Assembly: GCF_005239225.2 (NCBI RefSeq)
Contig: NC_133296.1
Location: forward strand, 11,160,001 to 11,224,000
Length of the DNA: 64,000 bases
Origin: Populus alba
Lineage: Eukaryota > Streptophyta > Magnoliopsida > Malpighiales > Salicaceae
Reading direction: 5' to 3'
Shown here: one piece after another, positions 1 to 10,948 of the stretch
How positions within the stretch are numbered: the first letter of the stretch is position 1
Layout: every line of letters starts with the position of its first letter
Position numbers and translations under genes: made by a program
The notes under the pieces: model-generated
Databases searched by the model: none
Told to the model about the DNA's origin: nothing
Seen by the model: only the letters and a program-made list of their open reading frames with translations

Positions 1-250
1 GAATTCCGTTGCTGAGTTGATAACACAATACTAGCTCATAATATTTGTGAGTTATAGACACCTGACTCCTGCACACGCACATGCTCAAACACACCCAATA
101 TCTGATGTTTATTATATTATTTTTATATATTTTTTCCTCCTTTCCAGATGTGGTCATAATGTAGTTCCCACATAAGCACAACTATAAAGGATATGGCTTG
201 ATGTACATCTTCAAATATAAAAATGATTGGTTACTATGCATATATTGCAG

Positions 251-856
251 GTATGAAGGCCTTTCAGATAAATTTCTATCATGTCCCGTTCCCAAGCTCT
301 TGCTTTTAGCAGGAACAGACAGACTGGACAGGTTTAATCCAAAGCTTGCCTCAAATTGTTGAGATTAGGATTGACTAGAGATAGATTAGGATTGTATGGT
401 ATTCATCCTTGTGATTCATTGCATTAAATTGTTGAGATTCTCTTGGAGTATCGATAAGCATTTGCTGTATCTCATTAAATTGTGCACCAGATCTCTTACA
501 ATTGGGCAAATGCAAGGCAAGTTCCAAATGGTAGTTGTCAGACACACTGGACATGCTATACAGGTCTGCATCTGCTACTTTACATTCACAAGGCATTTTA
601 TCTGCCTTCTCTTTCTTCTGCAAATATTACAAGTATTGTATCCCAAATTGTTGCAGGAAGACACACCCGATGAATTTGCAACACTGGTAGTTAATTTTAT
701 ATCTCGGAACCGGATAGGTCCTCATGGGGTTGAGGTTTGCATCAATGTTCTTTCATCATCCTATGATCTAAACCTCCCAGAATAGGCATTAAACATATGA
801 AATACATGTTTTTGCAGATACCTGGTCTCCACCGACCATCACAACCACAACAATGA
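251..856 (+). CDS. PPME1: Protein phosphatase 2A methylesterase 1, C-terminal exons (partial)
   Basis: This is the 3' end of a spliced alpha/beta-hydrolase gene of the protein phosphatase methylesterase (PME-1) family, which removes the C-terminal methyl ester from the PP2A catalytic subunit. I place exons at 251-331, 491-563, 657-734 and 818-856, all with AG acceptors and GT donors and consistent phases, ending in TGA at 854-856. Together they encode about 90 residues, including YEGLSDKFLSCPVPKLLLLA, the GTDRLD loop, GQMQGKFQMVVVRHTGHAIQ and NFISRNRIGPHGVE. By family knowledge the His of GHAIQ (codon 552-554) is the catalytic His; the nucleophile Ser and Asp lie upstream, outside the window. 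Bases 1-250 look like intron ending in tattgcag. The exons show no frameshift. Family assignment is by recognition of these motifs. Confidence 0.93.
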
Positions 857-1756
857 ATCAATGGCTGGATTAATCAGTATTCACAGCTCGATGCCCTGCG
901 ATGGACAGAAGAAGTTGACGGAAATGTTCTTTCCTTGAGATGGATATGCATCATGCATGAATTGACAAAAAATTCAGTAAATGTGCCCAGTTTGAATGAC
1001 CTCATACATTTAGAAGAGCTGGTTTCATTGTTCAGCGAAGGAGGCGATTTTTTTTTCCAGCTTTTTTCTTTCATTTTTGCCATTCTTTTATTTAATTTTA
1101 TATTTCAATATTTATTGGATTTTGAATTTGTTATTCGGTTTGATTTCTACAAGGATATTACATTTCAGTTTATATAATCAAGTGAAAAATAGTTTTTAAA
1201 AAATAATTCTTAAACCTGGTGGAATTCATTATTTTATAAATTTGGACGAATTAAGTTGTAAAGTCTAGATTGAATTAATGTGTCAGACTTCTTACTATAA
1301 AGAAAAGATAATCTTGAATTATTTTTTTTGAAAAAAGCTTGATCAAGTTTTAGCAATGTTATGCTCTTACGTCCTAAATGAAATTTTTAGCCATGGTTTT
1401 CCATTTTTTTTCTTAACATATTTTTCTTATAACGTTTTGAAAAAAAAAAAAAAAAATATATTTTTTAATATGTTCCTTTGGAGTGAAAAATATGCTGGGA
1501 CCCGACTGTCGTTGACAGTCCAAAACCAGAGTGCGTTAACTTAACCGGAAGAGCACGGGTTTCCACATGCAACCAGAACAGGCTAGCTTACGCCGATATT
1601 TGTATTTAATAATTCGGCTAAGATGGAAGCATATTCTCCATTCTGAACTTCATTTTCACTGCCTTTTGTCTCTTACAGTTGTGCTGTCTTTTATTTCTGT
1701 TTTGATTTTATCCTCAGTTTTTATTACAAATCACTCAATCTTTTTGTGATATCATG
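857..1756. other. 3' UTR and short spacer before the retrotransposon
   Basis: The sequence after the methylesterase stop is T-rich with several homopolymers and is probably 3' UTR followed by intergenic DNA. A small perfect inverted repeat (GACTGTC-GTT-GACAGTC) lies near 1504-1520. Open frames here are low-complexity and match no family I know. Confidence 0.5.
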
Positions 1757-2230
1757 AATTCTGTTGTAACCCATTTTTGGGTCCCCATAAAAAAATAATA
1801 AATACAAAAAAAAAAAAAAAAAAAAAAAGTGCGCAGTACTGGTCGCAGTAACCGTAGATTAATTCTCTGGTTACTGTACACACAGTAACCCGGTTACTGT
1901 GTGCACAGTAACCAGCCCATGCAAAAAAAAAAAAAAAAAAAAAAAAAACAGAAAAGGGCTAAACGGTGCCGTTTTGAACGGCACTGTTCCCCTTTCTTCC
2001 CCGCCTAACAATACAGCAGTAAAGAAGGAAAAAAAATGTATATTTAATGGCGTTGGTCCCTCCAGCCCACCAACCGCCGGTCCCTCTAGCCCACCGACTG
2101 AAGACATTGGCCGACCGCCTACCGCACCGCCGAAACTGAGGGAGGCACGCCTGGACAGCAACGCCCGACCAGCCGCCGCATGACCCCACGATGAAAAAAA
2201 AAAAAAAAAAAAAAAACACATGCTCACGGC

Positions 2231-2238
2231 TATAAATA
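2231..2238 (+). promoter_or_regulatory. TATA box in 5' LTR
   Basis: TATAAATA is followed by GGGGAGAGACAGAGAG, a good plant core promoter in the position expected for the U3/R junction. The same element is in the 3' LTR at 9637-9644. Confidence 0.65.
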
Positions 2239-2499
2239 GGGGAGAGACAGAGAGAAGAAAGTAGAAAGAGAAGGGAGAGAGAGCGAAGAAGAAGAAGAAG
2301 CAGAGAGGAGAGTAAAACAGAGGAGAGAGAGAGAGGAAAACAGCACCGCCGGCCACCGCGAACAGCCAGTTCCGCCGCCGTCACCCCTGCCACATCAGTT
2401 GCTGCCAACATCACCACCGCTCCAGGTAGCCTTGCCCGTCGTTTTTTTGGTTGAGCTTCATCTGCATGCAGAACGTTTACGTTCTGCAGCAGATGAAGA

Positions 2500-2575
2500 T
2501 TAATTAGCGAGTTACTGTGCTGTGCACAGTAACTCGCTAATTAATTCACGGTTACTGTGCATGTGCACAGTAACC
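2500..2575. repeat. LTR hairpin cluster
   Basis: 2500-2544 is an inverted repeat with two perfectly complementary 21-nt arms and a 3-nt loop (TGT). 2550-2575 is a second perfect palindrome with 12-bp arms around TG. Related half-sites GTTACTGTG and CACAGTAAC recur at 2592-2632 and at 1852-1915. A further imperfect hairpin lies just upstream at about 2456-2499. The copies in the 3' LTR are at about 9905-10045 and 9249-9319. Confidence 0.85.
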
Positions 2576-3061
2576 TGCAGATTAATTCTCTGGTTACTGT
2601 GCACATAGTAACCCGGTTACTATGTGCACAGTAGCTAACCCATTCTTTGGGCCAGGTTCGGCCCAGCCCATATATTTGGGCCTGATCCGGCCCATTTCAA
2701 AAAAAAATATTTTTTTTCAGCATTTTATTTTTCCATGTAATTTTTATGTCATTTTGATTAATATTTGGTGGTATTTTTTTTTTTTATGTTGTTAAAAATA
2801 CAAAAATCTGATTTTTAAAATACCCGGTTTTCGTAAAAAAAAAAAAACTTCCAAAAATACAAAAAAATTGAAAAAAAAGAGAAAAAAATGTTTTGTGCAT
2901 ACGGCCAAGTGTCTCAAAGCTAAAAAATTCATATTGTATTTTCATACACCAAAAAAATATATTTTAGCATGCATTTTGGCTTTAATAACCAGTTTATTAA
3001 AGTCAAGAGAATATTGGCCAATATTTCAAAAACAAACAAAAATTTTTATTTTGTTTGTCTC

Positions 3062-3245
3062 TTAATATCCGGGGTATGACTTTACACGTAATGCATATTC
3101 CGGATATTTAAATTCTTTTTTTTGGACAATAAAACCTGGGGTATGACATTACACGTAATGCGTATTCCAGATATTTAATTCTTTTTTTTGTTTGGACAAT
3201 AGAACCCGGGGTATGACATTACATGTAATGCATATTTTGGACAAT
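3062..3245 (+). repeat. Three-copy tandem repeat in LTR (~62 bp)
   Basis: Three consecutive copies of a unit containing GGGGTATGACATTACACGTAATG, an ATATTTAATTC stretch and TTGGACAATA. The copy in the 3' LTR lies at about 10467-10650. The palindromic core TTACACGTAA includes an ACGT motif. Confidence 0.8.
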
Positions 3246-3541
3246 AGGAAACCACAACATGACTTAGATTTTATTAGACAAAACAATGCAGCCTACCTTA
3301 GTAGGGCGTAGTTGGGGTGCTAATACCTTCCCTTTACGCAACCAGTCTCCGTACCTGATCTCTAAAGACCAGTAAGGGTTCCTAGTAACCAGAATACTAG
3401 GTGCGACTCCCAGTCCATTTTTTAGCTTAGAGACAAAGAACTCCTGTCTCACCATATTTTCCATGCCAAATAGACAACATACCACACCCTCATGAAGGTT
3501 GGGGTGGACGATCGCCGCGCCGCCGCACACGTGCGACAGAA

Positions 3542-3560
3542 TGGCGACTCCGCTGGGGAC
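3542..3560 (+). other. Primer binding site of the gag-only element
   Basis: TGGCGACTCCGCTGGGGAC begins three bases after the LTR and starts with TGG, complementary to a tRNA 3' CCA end. From memory it fits a tRNA-Arg 3' end, the primer used by Ogre/Tat elements. The tRNA identity needs a tRNA database search. Confidence 0.7.
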
Positions 3561-4255
3561 TTTGTGGACTAAGCTTTGTTTTTGTCTGATGATTGTGTTT
3601 TTTTGTTGTGGTTTGCGTGTTTTATTTTTAAATATGCATTTTCTTTATATATTTGTTCATATTTAGTTGTGCGCTTTAATTTTTTATATATATTTATCTC
3701 ATGCATCACATAGTTACTTTTTTTAAAGCACACACAAGCTTCAGGTTAGGAGGGGGACTAGCAGCTTACCTTACGACTTTTAGTCAAGGTTTAAGTTTGT
3801 GTAAACCCCAACTCTTCGTTGAGTGCTTAGACTGGTAACAGTTGGTACACATGCCATCTCATTACCTACAAGCCCCCATATTGCCTCCACGAGGGTGATC
3901 ACTGGGACAGAAGAGACCCTTTTTTAGAGACTGAATAGCCAACATACCCATGTTCACATAATAAAACTTGTCCTTGTTTGTAGTGCTGTCATTATTTGCA
4001 TACGGGAAAAACCCTTCTTGAAGCATTTTGAACTCATGATCGTCACTCCAAAAATTTCATTGTTAGAGTTTGGGCAAGAATCAAGCTTCTTGTTTTCGTT
4101 ATGCAACAATTAACAATCATTTTGTCACCCCTCGAAAGGGCAAGTTCATCATATATATTACATGTTCATACATTTAACATGCATACATGACAGATTGAAA
4201 ATATAGGTCCCCAAAAAGTTCTACAACACCCGACTTCGAGCGAGAAACATGGAAA
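3561..4255 (+). other. Retrotransposon leader, non-coding
   Basis: Leader between primer site and gag. It is T-rich at first and then of mixed composition. Stop codons interrupt the gag frame just upstream of the ATG at 4256. No other gene is visible. Confidence 0.6.
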
Positions 4256-5659
4256 ATGAAAGAGCGTGCTCAACGTGAGGCCTATTTGCACGAAGAGTTG
4301 GAGTCTCTGAAAATAAGTGTGGCTCACCTCACTAGCTTACTCAAGCAAACATTAAGAAATACCTCTGATGAAGGTCCTTCTAATCGACCGATCACCTTTG
4401 ATCCGGCTCCTACTACAGTTCAGCCTGAGGAAAGACATGAGCGAACATGGTCAAGAACCTCAGCAAAATCCAACATTTGTGCAGTCAACAACACCGGCAC
4501 CATCCCCAATAGTCGTGAAGGCATCTGCTAATGAGAGTCCCACAAGGCTAAGTCATCTGATAGCATTGATCAAGCTAAGATAGAGGCGTTGGAAGCCAGA
4601 CTCAAAGCCATTGAAGGATCAGACTTATATGACCCGGTACGGGCAGCAGAGATGTGTTTGGTCCCAAATGTGGTTATCCCAAAGAAATTTCGTGTTCCTG
4701 AATTTCATCAAATACAGTGGAACACAATGCCCCATGACCCATCTCAGGTCCTACTGCAATAAAATGGCTGAGGTAGTACATGATGAAAACTACTAATGCA
4801 CTTTTTCCAAGACAGTTTTAAGTGGGGCAACTTTGAGTTGGTACATGAGATTGGATAACACAAAAATTCACAACTGGAAAGATCTTGTGGATGCTTTCGT
4901 AAAGCAATACAAGTACAACATGGACATTGCGCCCCGACAGAACCAGTTTGTCCAATATAGAGAAAAAGGATAAAGAAAGCATAAGGGAATATGCTCAAAG
5001 ATGGCGAGAATTAGCTGCTCAAGTACATCCCCCACTTCTGGACAAAGAGATGGTCTCTTTATTTGCCAACACACTTAAAGCACCATATTACGAACATATG
5101 ATGGGTAGTTCAGCCCAACAATTCACTGATGCTGTGATAGTGTGTGAACGTATAGAGCAAGTGTGTCAAGAGTGGTAGAATTGCTGCACCAACCGAGAAA
5201 AGAGGCTTCGAAAGAAAAGAGGTTCACCCATGTTGAAGGATGGCTACATGAGTAGAAAAAATACATCCCAAAATTACCGTACTCCATCCCAAATTGCCAA
5301 CATCAAAAAAACTTGAACCCCAAAACTTTCAAGCCAAAAGCCAAATTGGAAAATTTCCAAAGGGTTCAAGAACAACTACCTCCACTACCGTTACCCCTGA
5401 ATGAGATGTATCAAAAGCTATTGAGCATGGTCAAATAGCACCAGAACCTCTAACACCTTTGCAGCCACCTTATCCTAATTGGTACAAGCCAGAACTCAAT
5501 TGTGAATACCATGCCGGTATTACTGGGCATAGCATCTATACTTGCAACGCCTTTAAGAGAAAGCTTCTGCAATTAATCAAGGCTGGGTGGATAGAATTGG
5601 AAAGATGCCCCCAATGTGAATACGAAACCCGTTGCCTAATCATGCTTGAAGCAGATTAG
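4256..5659 (+). pseudogene. Frameshifted retrotransposon gag
   Basis: Gag-like coding sequence of a Ty3/gypsy element is readable in pieces across several frames. The first piece begins at ATG 4256 and is helical and charged (EELESLKISVAHLTSLLKQT). About 4553-4700 reads SSDSIDQAKIEALEARLKAI and then a PKKFRVPEF segment typical of these gags. About 4800-5175 holds the capsid-like core (LSWYMRLDN, LVDAFVKQYKYN, ESIREYAQRWRELAAQVHPP, CERIEQVCQEW). 5459-5659 carries CEYHAGITGHSIYTCNAFKR, a Cys/His motif found in Tat/Ogre-type gags. At least four frame changes and a few stops are needed. They may be real decay or single-base sequence errors, because the two LTRs differ in the same way. Confidence 0.8.
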
Positions 5660-7639
5660 GATGAATGTTTGGGGAATTGGAAAGCATCAATGGTCCAGCA
5701 TGATAGCTTGAATTTTGTAGAACTCAAACTTTTGACCATGGTGTTGTTCCGCATTGTCTTTGAGTCCTCTACGCAGAGCTTTTGAGAGGAGTTTGCCTAT
5801 GGACAGATTCGCCAAAATAGATGAAGGAAGCCTGCCTTGTTATTGCTTTTTTTTAATGCTTTTGAATAAGACTTTCTCTGTTAATGAGCTTCTCTTATGA
5901 AATAAGATCATGTGTTTTCTTGTGTTCACATCACACTCTTCTTTGTTGTTATTACATGTAAATAACATTTTGAGCGCAACTTTGCTCACAACACTACAAC
6001 ATGAAGAATCCTTTGGTGTTCCTTTCTTCCAAACCCATACATTAATCTCATATGTTTTCAAGGATATTTTTTTTTTGGGACCTCCAAAGTGAGTACAAAA
6101 AACAAAAATCGTGTTGATATTTGTCCAAAACAAATGCATTTTGAAAATTCAAGTGATTCCTTAAATAGGTACACATATACCTAGAAAAACTTGAAAGAAA
6201 AAAAAGACAATAAAGACAAACAACACTATGAAGTGACTTCAAAAGCTGGGTTTTATTTGCATGAATAATGAGAAATCACATTGCATACTCGCATGAAAGC
6301 AAGGCTTACCGATCCTAAATGCATGCATTTAAGATGAAGAAAGGCCATCTTTGATAATCCTTTCACAAAGCTGAAATATATCATTTGCAGTCCCCTTTTG
6401 AGCCTAATAAATTTTTCTTGAAAATAACCCTGGCTAGGATCACACCTCTACACTGGGGGGCAAGTGCAAAAAAATCCATAATGATTGAAAGTGCCCAAAA
6501 TACCTCTTGGGGGCATGAAAAAGTCTTCAACAATGAAAGTGCCCAAACAATACTGGGGGGCATAAAAGAAAATTCTCAATCATCAAAGGTCCCATACAAA
6601 GCTAGGGGGGCATGAAGAAAAATCCAAAGGATCCAAAAATTTTGAGCAAAAAAAACAAAGCAAATGCAATGATGCTCAAAATCAAATGAAGAAAACAAAA
6701 ACAAAGAGAGAGCCCAAAGCCCAATACTGGGGGCACCAGTGGACCATTTTAACAAATCAATTATAAGGTCCAGGAATGTATGAACAAAAGAGTTTGGGAT
6801 ATAAGCACTTGTGATCCTTAGTCTTAAAGTCCCTTAAACACCTTTTGAGCCTACATATATCATTTTCTTCATAACCAAAAGCCCAAGCCTACATTACGTG
6901 CCTAATCAAGCCCTTTCCGATCAAAGGCAAGCAATCTGGATCGGTATGGAATGCTTTCTCTATGCGAGTCAAATCATTATTCATGCAAATAAAATAAATG
7001 CTTTGAATCAATTCGGTTCTCAAAACCCTCAAATTGACATTTAAACCTTTTGTGACCAACCAGATGTCAATCTTCATCTTTAACCAAAAGCAAAAATCTT
7101 TCATCACTTCAAGAAACCTGTCCATAGGAATCACTTGAATTTTTTAGAACAAGTTTTATTTGAACCAATGTCAAAAATTTTTTGTGATTGGAATAACTTG
7201 GAAGTTCCAAAAATTTTGCATGAAAACATTTCATTGTACAAAAAACCCAAATTTACTTTCACATATCCTCACCCCAAACCAAACCCAAGTTGAACACTTG
7301 GGGGCATGATCAAGCTGGGGGGCAATCAAATACACATGGTAGGGCTGGCTCCATGATTCCTTTTCTAAAGAAAATGTCGGGCAAAAATTGGCAACTCTTG
7401 AGATAAACGGTGAAGACAAAGATGTTATGATGACATCAAAACTCTTCCAGAGGTCAAGATCACAATATGTAACCCGAGTAAGCAAAAGTGGAAAAAGCCA
7501 TCGAAGTTTACTACCAACACCACAACTTTTGAGAGAAAACAAAGACACCATGAAGAAATGGGGGCCTATATTTCTCAGGTAAGTATACATGCATATCAAT
7601 CATAATGCATTTGCTTTTCAACATTGACAATCATTGTTT
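5660..7639 (+). other. Non-coding interior of the element with G-tract motifs
   Basis: No pol gene or other recognisable protein is seen after gag. Between 6453 and 7322 there are seven short tracts of five or six G followed by CA (near 6455, 6509, 6555, 6605, 6729, 7300, 7317), in contexts such as ACTGGGGGGCA that resemble the true polypurine tract at 9154-9164. The rest is A/T-rich filler. Confidence 0.6.
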
Positions 7640-8872
7640 CAACATCCCTTTTGGTAGTGCGTTTCTAACCCTACCTCCTTTTGAGTGCGCCTTCGAGCCC
7701 TCACCTCCATTTTGCAGTGCGCCTTTCGAGCCCTCACCTCCATTTTGAGTGCGCCTTTGAGCCCTCATCCCTTCGGTAGTGCGTTTTCTAACCCTACCTC
7801 CGTTTGAGTGCGCCTTTGAGCCCCTCACCTCCTTTTGAGTGTGCCTTTGAGCCCACACCTCCATTTTGAGTGCGCCTTTGAGCCCTCATCCCTTTTGGTT
7901 AGTGCGTTTTCTAACCCTACCTCTTTTGAGTGCGCCTTCGAGCCCTCACCTCCATTTTGAGTGTGCGCCTTTGAGCCCTCATCCCTTCGGGTAGTGCGTT
8001 TTCTAACCCTACCTCCTTTTGAGTGCGCCTTCGAGCCCTCACCTCCATTTTGAGTGCGCCTTTGAGCCCTCATCCCTTTGGTAGTGCGTTTTTCTAACCC
8101 TACCTCCTTTTTGAGTGCGCCTTCGAGCCCTCACCTCCATTTTGAGTGCGCCTTTGAGCCCTCATCCCTTGGTAGTTGCGTTTTCTAACCCTACCTCCTT
8201 TTGAGTGCGCCTTCGAGCCCTCACCTCCATTTTGAGTGCGCCTTTGAGCCCTCATCCCTTTGGTAGTGCGTTTTCTACCCTACCTCCTTGTGAGTGCGCC
8301 TTTGAGCCCTTACCTCCATTTTGAGTGCGCCTTTGAGCCCTCATCCCTTCGGTAGTGCGTTTTCTAACCCTACCTCCTTTTGAGTGCGCCTTTGAGCCTC
8401 ACCCTCCATTTTTGAGTGCGCCTTTGAGCCCTCACCTCCATTTTGAGTGCGCCTTTAAGCCCTCATCCCTTCGGTAGTTGCGTTTTCTAACCCTTACCTC
8501 CTTTTGAGTGCGCCTTCGAGCCCTCACCTCCATTTGAGTGCGCCTTTGAGACCCTCATCCCTTCGGGTAGTGCGTTTTTTCTGAAACCCTACCTCCTTTT
8601 GAGTGCGCCTTTGAGCCCCTCACATCCATTTTGAGTACGCCTTTGAGCCCTCATCCCTTTGGTAGTGTGTTTTCTAACCCTACCTCCTTTTGAGTGCGCC
8701 TTCGAGCCCTCACCTCCATTTTGAGTGCGCCTTTGAGCCCTCATCCCTATTGGTAGTGCGTTTTCTAACCCTATCTCCTTTTAAGTGCGCCTTCGAGCCC
8801 TCACCTCCTTGTGAGTGCGCCTTTGAGCCCCTCACCTCCTTTTTGAGTGCGCCTTTGGCCTCACCAACATTT
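7640..8872 (+). repeat. Minisatellite of ~30-bp units in higher-order blocks
   Basis: About 1.2 kb of tandem repeats built from submonomers such as TTTTGAGTGCGCCTTYGAGC followed by CCTCACCTCCA or CCTCATCCC. One submonomer type carries GGTAGTGCGTTTTCTAACCC. This marker recurs about every 85-120 bp, giving higher-order blocks of three or four submonomers. Single-base length changes between copies are frequent. Open frames on both strands are by-products of the repeat. Confidence 0.93.
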
Positions 8873-8970
8873 TTCTGGTAGGTCACCCATTACAATGCGA
8901 CCAATTCTCCATGTTTTATATCTGGGTAGGTCACCCATTACCATGAGACCACACTTCACATTCTTTCTTT
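8873..8970 (+). repeat. Two-copy 54-bp repeat after the minisatellite
   Basis: GGTAGGTCACCCATTACAAT, followed by a GCGACCA-type stretch, occurs at about 8877 and again, slightly changed, at about 8931. This is a different unit from the minisatellite. Confidence 0.7.
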
Positions 8971-9153
8971 TTTTTTCGGGTTAAAGGGATTGGCGAAAGG
9001 AATCTCAGTTTAGCCCAAGCATACACAGGACTTTGGGTCCGATTGAAATTTTAGGTCAATCAAATTTTGAGACGACCAGTTTCGGAAGACCAATGTTTTT
9101 TTTTTCTTTTACAACACTTACTATGCACAAATCTTTGCTCCGTAAGCATTTGT

Positions 9154-9164
9154 AAAGAGGGGGG
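9154..9164 (+). other. Polypurine tract
   Basis: AAAGAGGGGGG lies four bases upstream of the TG that opens the 3' LTR, as expected for the plus-strand primer of an LTR retrotransposon. Confidence 0.85.
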
Positions 9165-9168
9165 CAAC

Positions 9169-10943
9169 TGTTGTAACCCCATTTTTGGGTCCCCATAAAA
9201 AATAATAAATACAAAAAAAAAAAAAAAAAAAAAAAGTGCGCAGTACTGGTCGCAGTAACCGTAGATTAATTCTCTGTTACTGTACACACAGTAACCGGTT
9301 ACTGTGTGCACAGTAACCAGCCCATGCAAAAAAAAAAAAAAAAAAAAAACAGAAAAGGGCTAAACGTGCCGTTTTGAACGGCACTGTTCCCCTTTCTTCC
9401 CCGCCTAACATACAGCAGTAAAGAAGGAAAAAAGATGTATATTTAATGGCGTTGGTCCCTCCAGCCCACCAACCGCCGGTCCCTCTAGCCCACCGACTGA
9501 AGACATTCGGCCGACCGCCTACGCGCACCGCCGAAACTGAGGGAGGCACGCCTGGGACAGCAACGCCCGACCAGCGCCGCATGACCCCACGATGAAAAAA
9601 AAAAAAAAAAAAAAAAAAAAACACATGCTCACGGGCTATAAATAGGGGAGAGACAGAGAGAAGAAAGTAGAAGAGAAGGGAGAGAGAGCGAAGAAGAAGA
9701 AGAAGCAGAGAGGAGAGTAAAACAGAGGAGAGAGAGAGAGGAAAACAGCACCGCCGCGCCACCGCGAACAGCCAGTTCCGCCGCCGTCACCCCTGCCACA
9801 ATCAGTTGCTGCCAACATCACCACCGCTCCAGGTAGCCTTGCCCGTCGTTTTTTTTGGTTGAGCTTCATCTGCATGCAGAACGTTTACGTTTCTGCAGCA
9901 GATGAAGATTAAATTAGCGAGTTACTGTGCTGTGCACAGTAACTCGCTAAATTAATTCACGGTTACTGTGCATGTGCACAGTAACCTGCAGATTAATTCT
10001 CTGGTTACTGTGCACACAGTAACCCGGTTACTATGTGCACAGTAGCTAACCCATTCTTTGGGCCAGGTTCGGCCCAGCCCATATATTTGGGCCTGATCCG
10101 GCCCATTTCAAAAAAAAATATTTTTTTCAGCATTTTATTTTTCCATGTAATTTTTATGTCATTTTGATTAATATTTGGTGGTATTTTTTTTTTATGTTGT
10201 TAAAAATACAAAAATCTGATTTTTAAATACCCGGTTTTCGTAAAAAAAAAAAAACTTCCAAAAATACAAAAAAATTGAAAAAAAGAGAAAAAAATGTTTT
10301 TGTGCATACGGCCAAGTGTCTCAAAGCTAAAAATTCATATTGTATTTTTCATACACCAAAAAATATATTTTAGCATGCATTTTGGCTTTAATAACCAGTT
10401 TATTAAAGTCAAGAGAATATTGGCCAATATTTCAAAAACAACAAAAATTTTATTTTGTTTGTCTCTTAATATCCGGGGTATGACTTTACACGTAATGCAT
10501 ATTCCGGATATTTAATTCTTTTTTTTGGACAATAAAACCTGGGGTATGACATTACACGTAATGCGTATTCCAGATATTTAATTCTTTTTTTGTTTGGACA
10601 ATAGAACCCGGGGTATGACATTACATGTAATGCATATTTTGGACAATAGGAAACCACAACATGACTTAGATTTTATTAGACAAAACAATGCAGCCTACCT
10701 TAGGTAGGGCGTAGTTGGGGTGCTAATACCTTCCCTTTACGCAACCAGTCTCCGTACCTGATCTCTAAAGACCAGTAAGGGTTCCTAGTAACCAGAATAC
10801 TAGGTGGCGACTCCCAGTCCATTTTTAGCTTAGAGACAAAGAACTCCTTGTCTCACCATATTTTCCATGCCAAATAGACAACATACCACACCCTCATGAA
10901 GGGTTGGGGTGGACGATCGCCGCGCCGCCGCACACGTGCGACA
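9169..10943 (+). repeat. 3' LTR of the gag-only element
   Basis: Full-length match to the 5' LTR, including the TATA box at 9637-9644, hairpin cluster and three-copy repeat, followed by the AATTC target duplication at 10944-10948. Near identity to the 5' LTR indicates a young insertion. Confidence 0.93.
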
Positions 10944-10948
10944 AATTC

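Larger units (their letters stand above)
1762..3538 (+). repeat. 5' LTR of the gag-only element
   Basis: Starts TGTTGTAACCC and ends GTGCGACA. It contains long A runs (about 1807-1828, 1922-1947, 2194-2215), a TATA box followed by a purine-rich stretch, a cluster of palindromes built on GTTACTGTGCACAGTAAC, and three copies of a roughly 62-bp unit near 3066-3245. It matches the 3' LTR along its whole length; almost all differences are single-base gains or losses. Confidence 0.93.
1762..10943 (+). mobile_element. Gag-only LTR retrotransposon (Tat/Ogre-like, TR-GAG type), about 9.2 kb
   Basis: Two near-identical long terminal repeats of about 1.78 kb (1762-3538 and 9169-10943), both starting TG and ending CA, flank 5.6 kb of internal DNA. 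The element is bounded by a perfect 5-bp target duplication AATTC (1757-1761 and 10944-10948), so the insertion is complete. A primer binding site follows the left LTR and a polypurine tract precedes the right LTR. The only coding relic is gag-like; no reverse transcriptase, RNase H or integrase motif was seen, so it must rely on proteins from another element. A large minisatellite lies between gag and the 3' LTR, as described for Tat/Ogre-lineage elements. Lineage assignment rests on the primer site, gag style and the 3' tandem repeats. Confidence 0.92.

Noticed and set aside
1..6. Window starts with GAATTC, possibly a cloning-site end
   Set aside because: One hexamer is not evidence; other GAATTC sites occur in the window.
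1871..2417. Long reverse-strand frames in the LTR (and again at 9277-9875)
   Set aside because: They run through poly-A/T tracts and low-complexity purine stretches inside the LTR; Phe- and Leu-rich with no domain.
7631..8881. Open frames with repeated Gly/Arg/Lys/Ser or Phe/Glu/Pro motifs on both strands
   Set aside because: They are translations of the 30-bp minisatellite and break with each single-base length change; no protein family is indicated.
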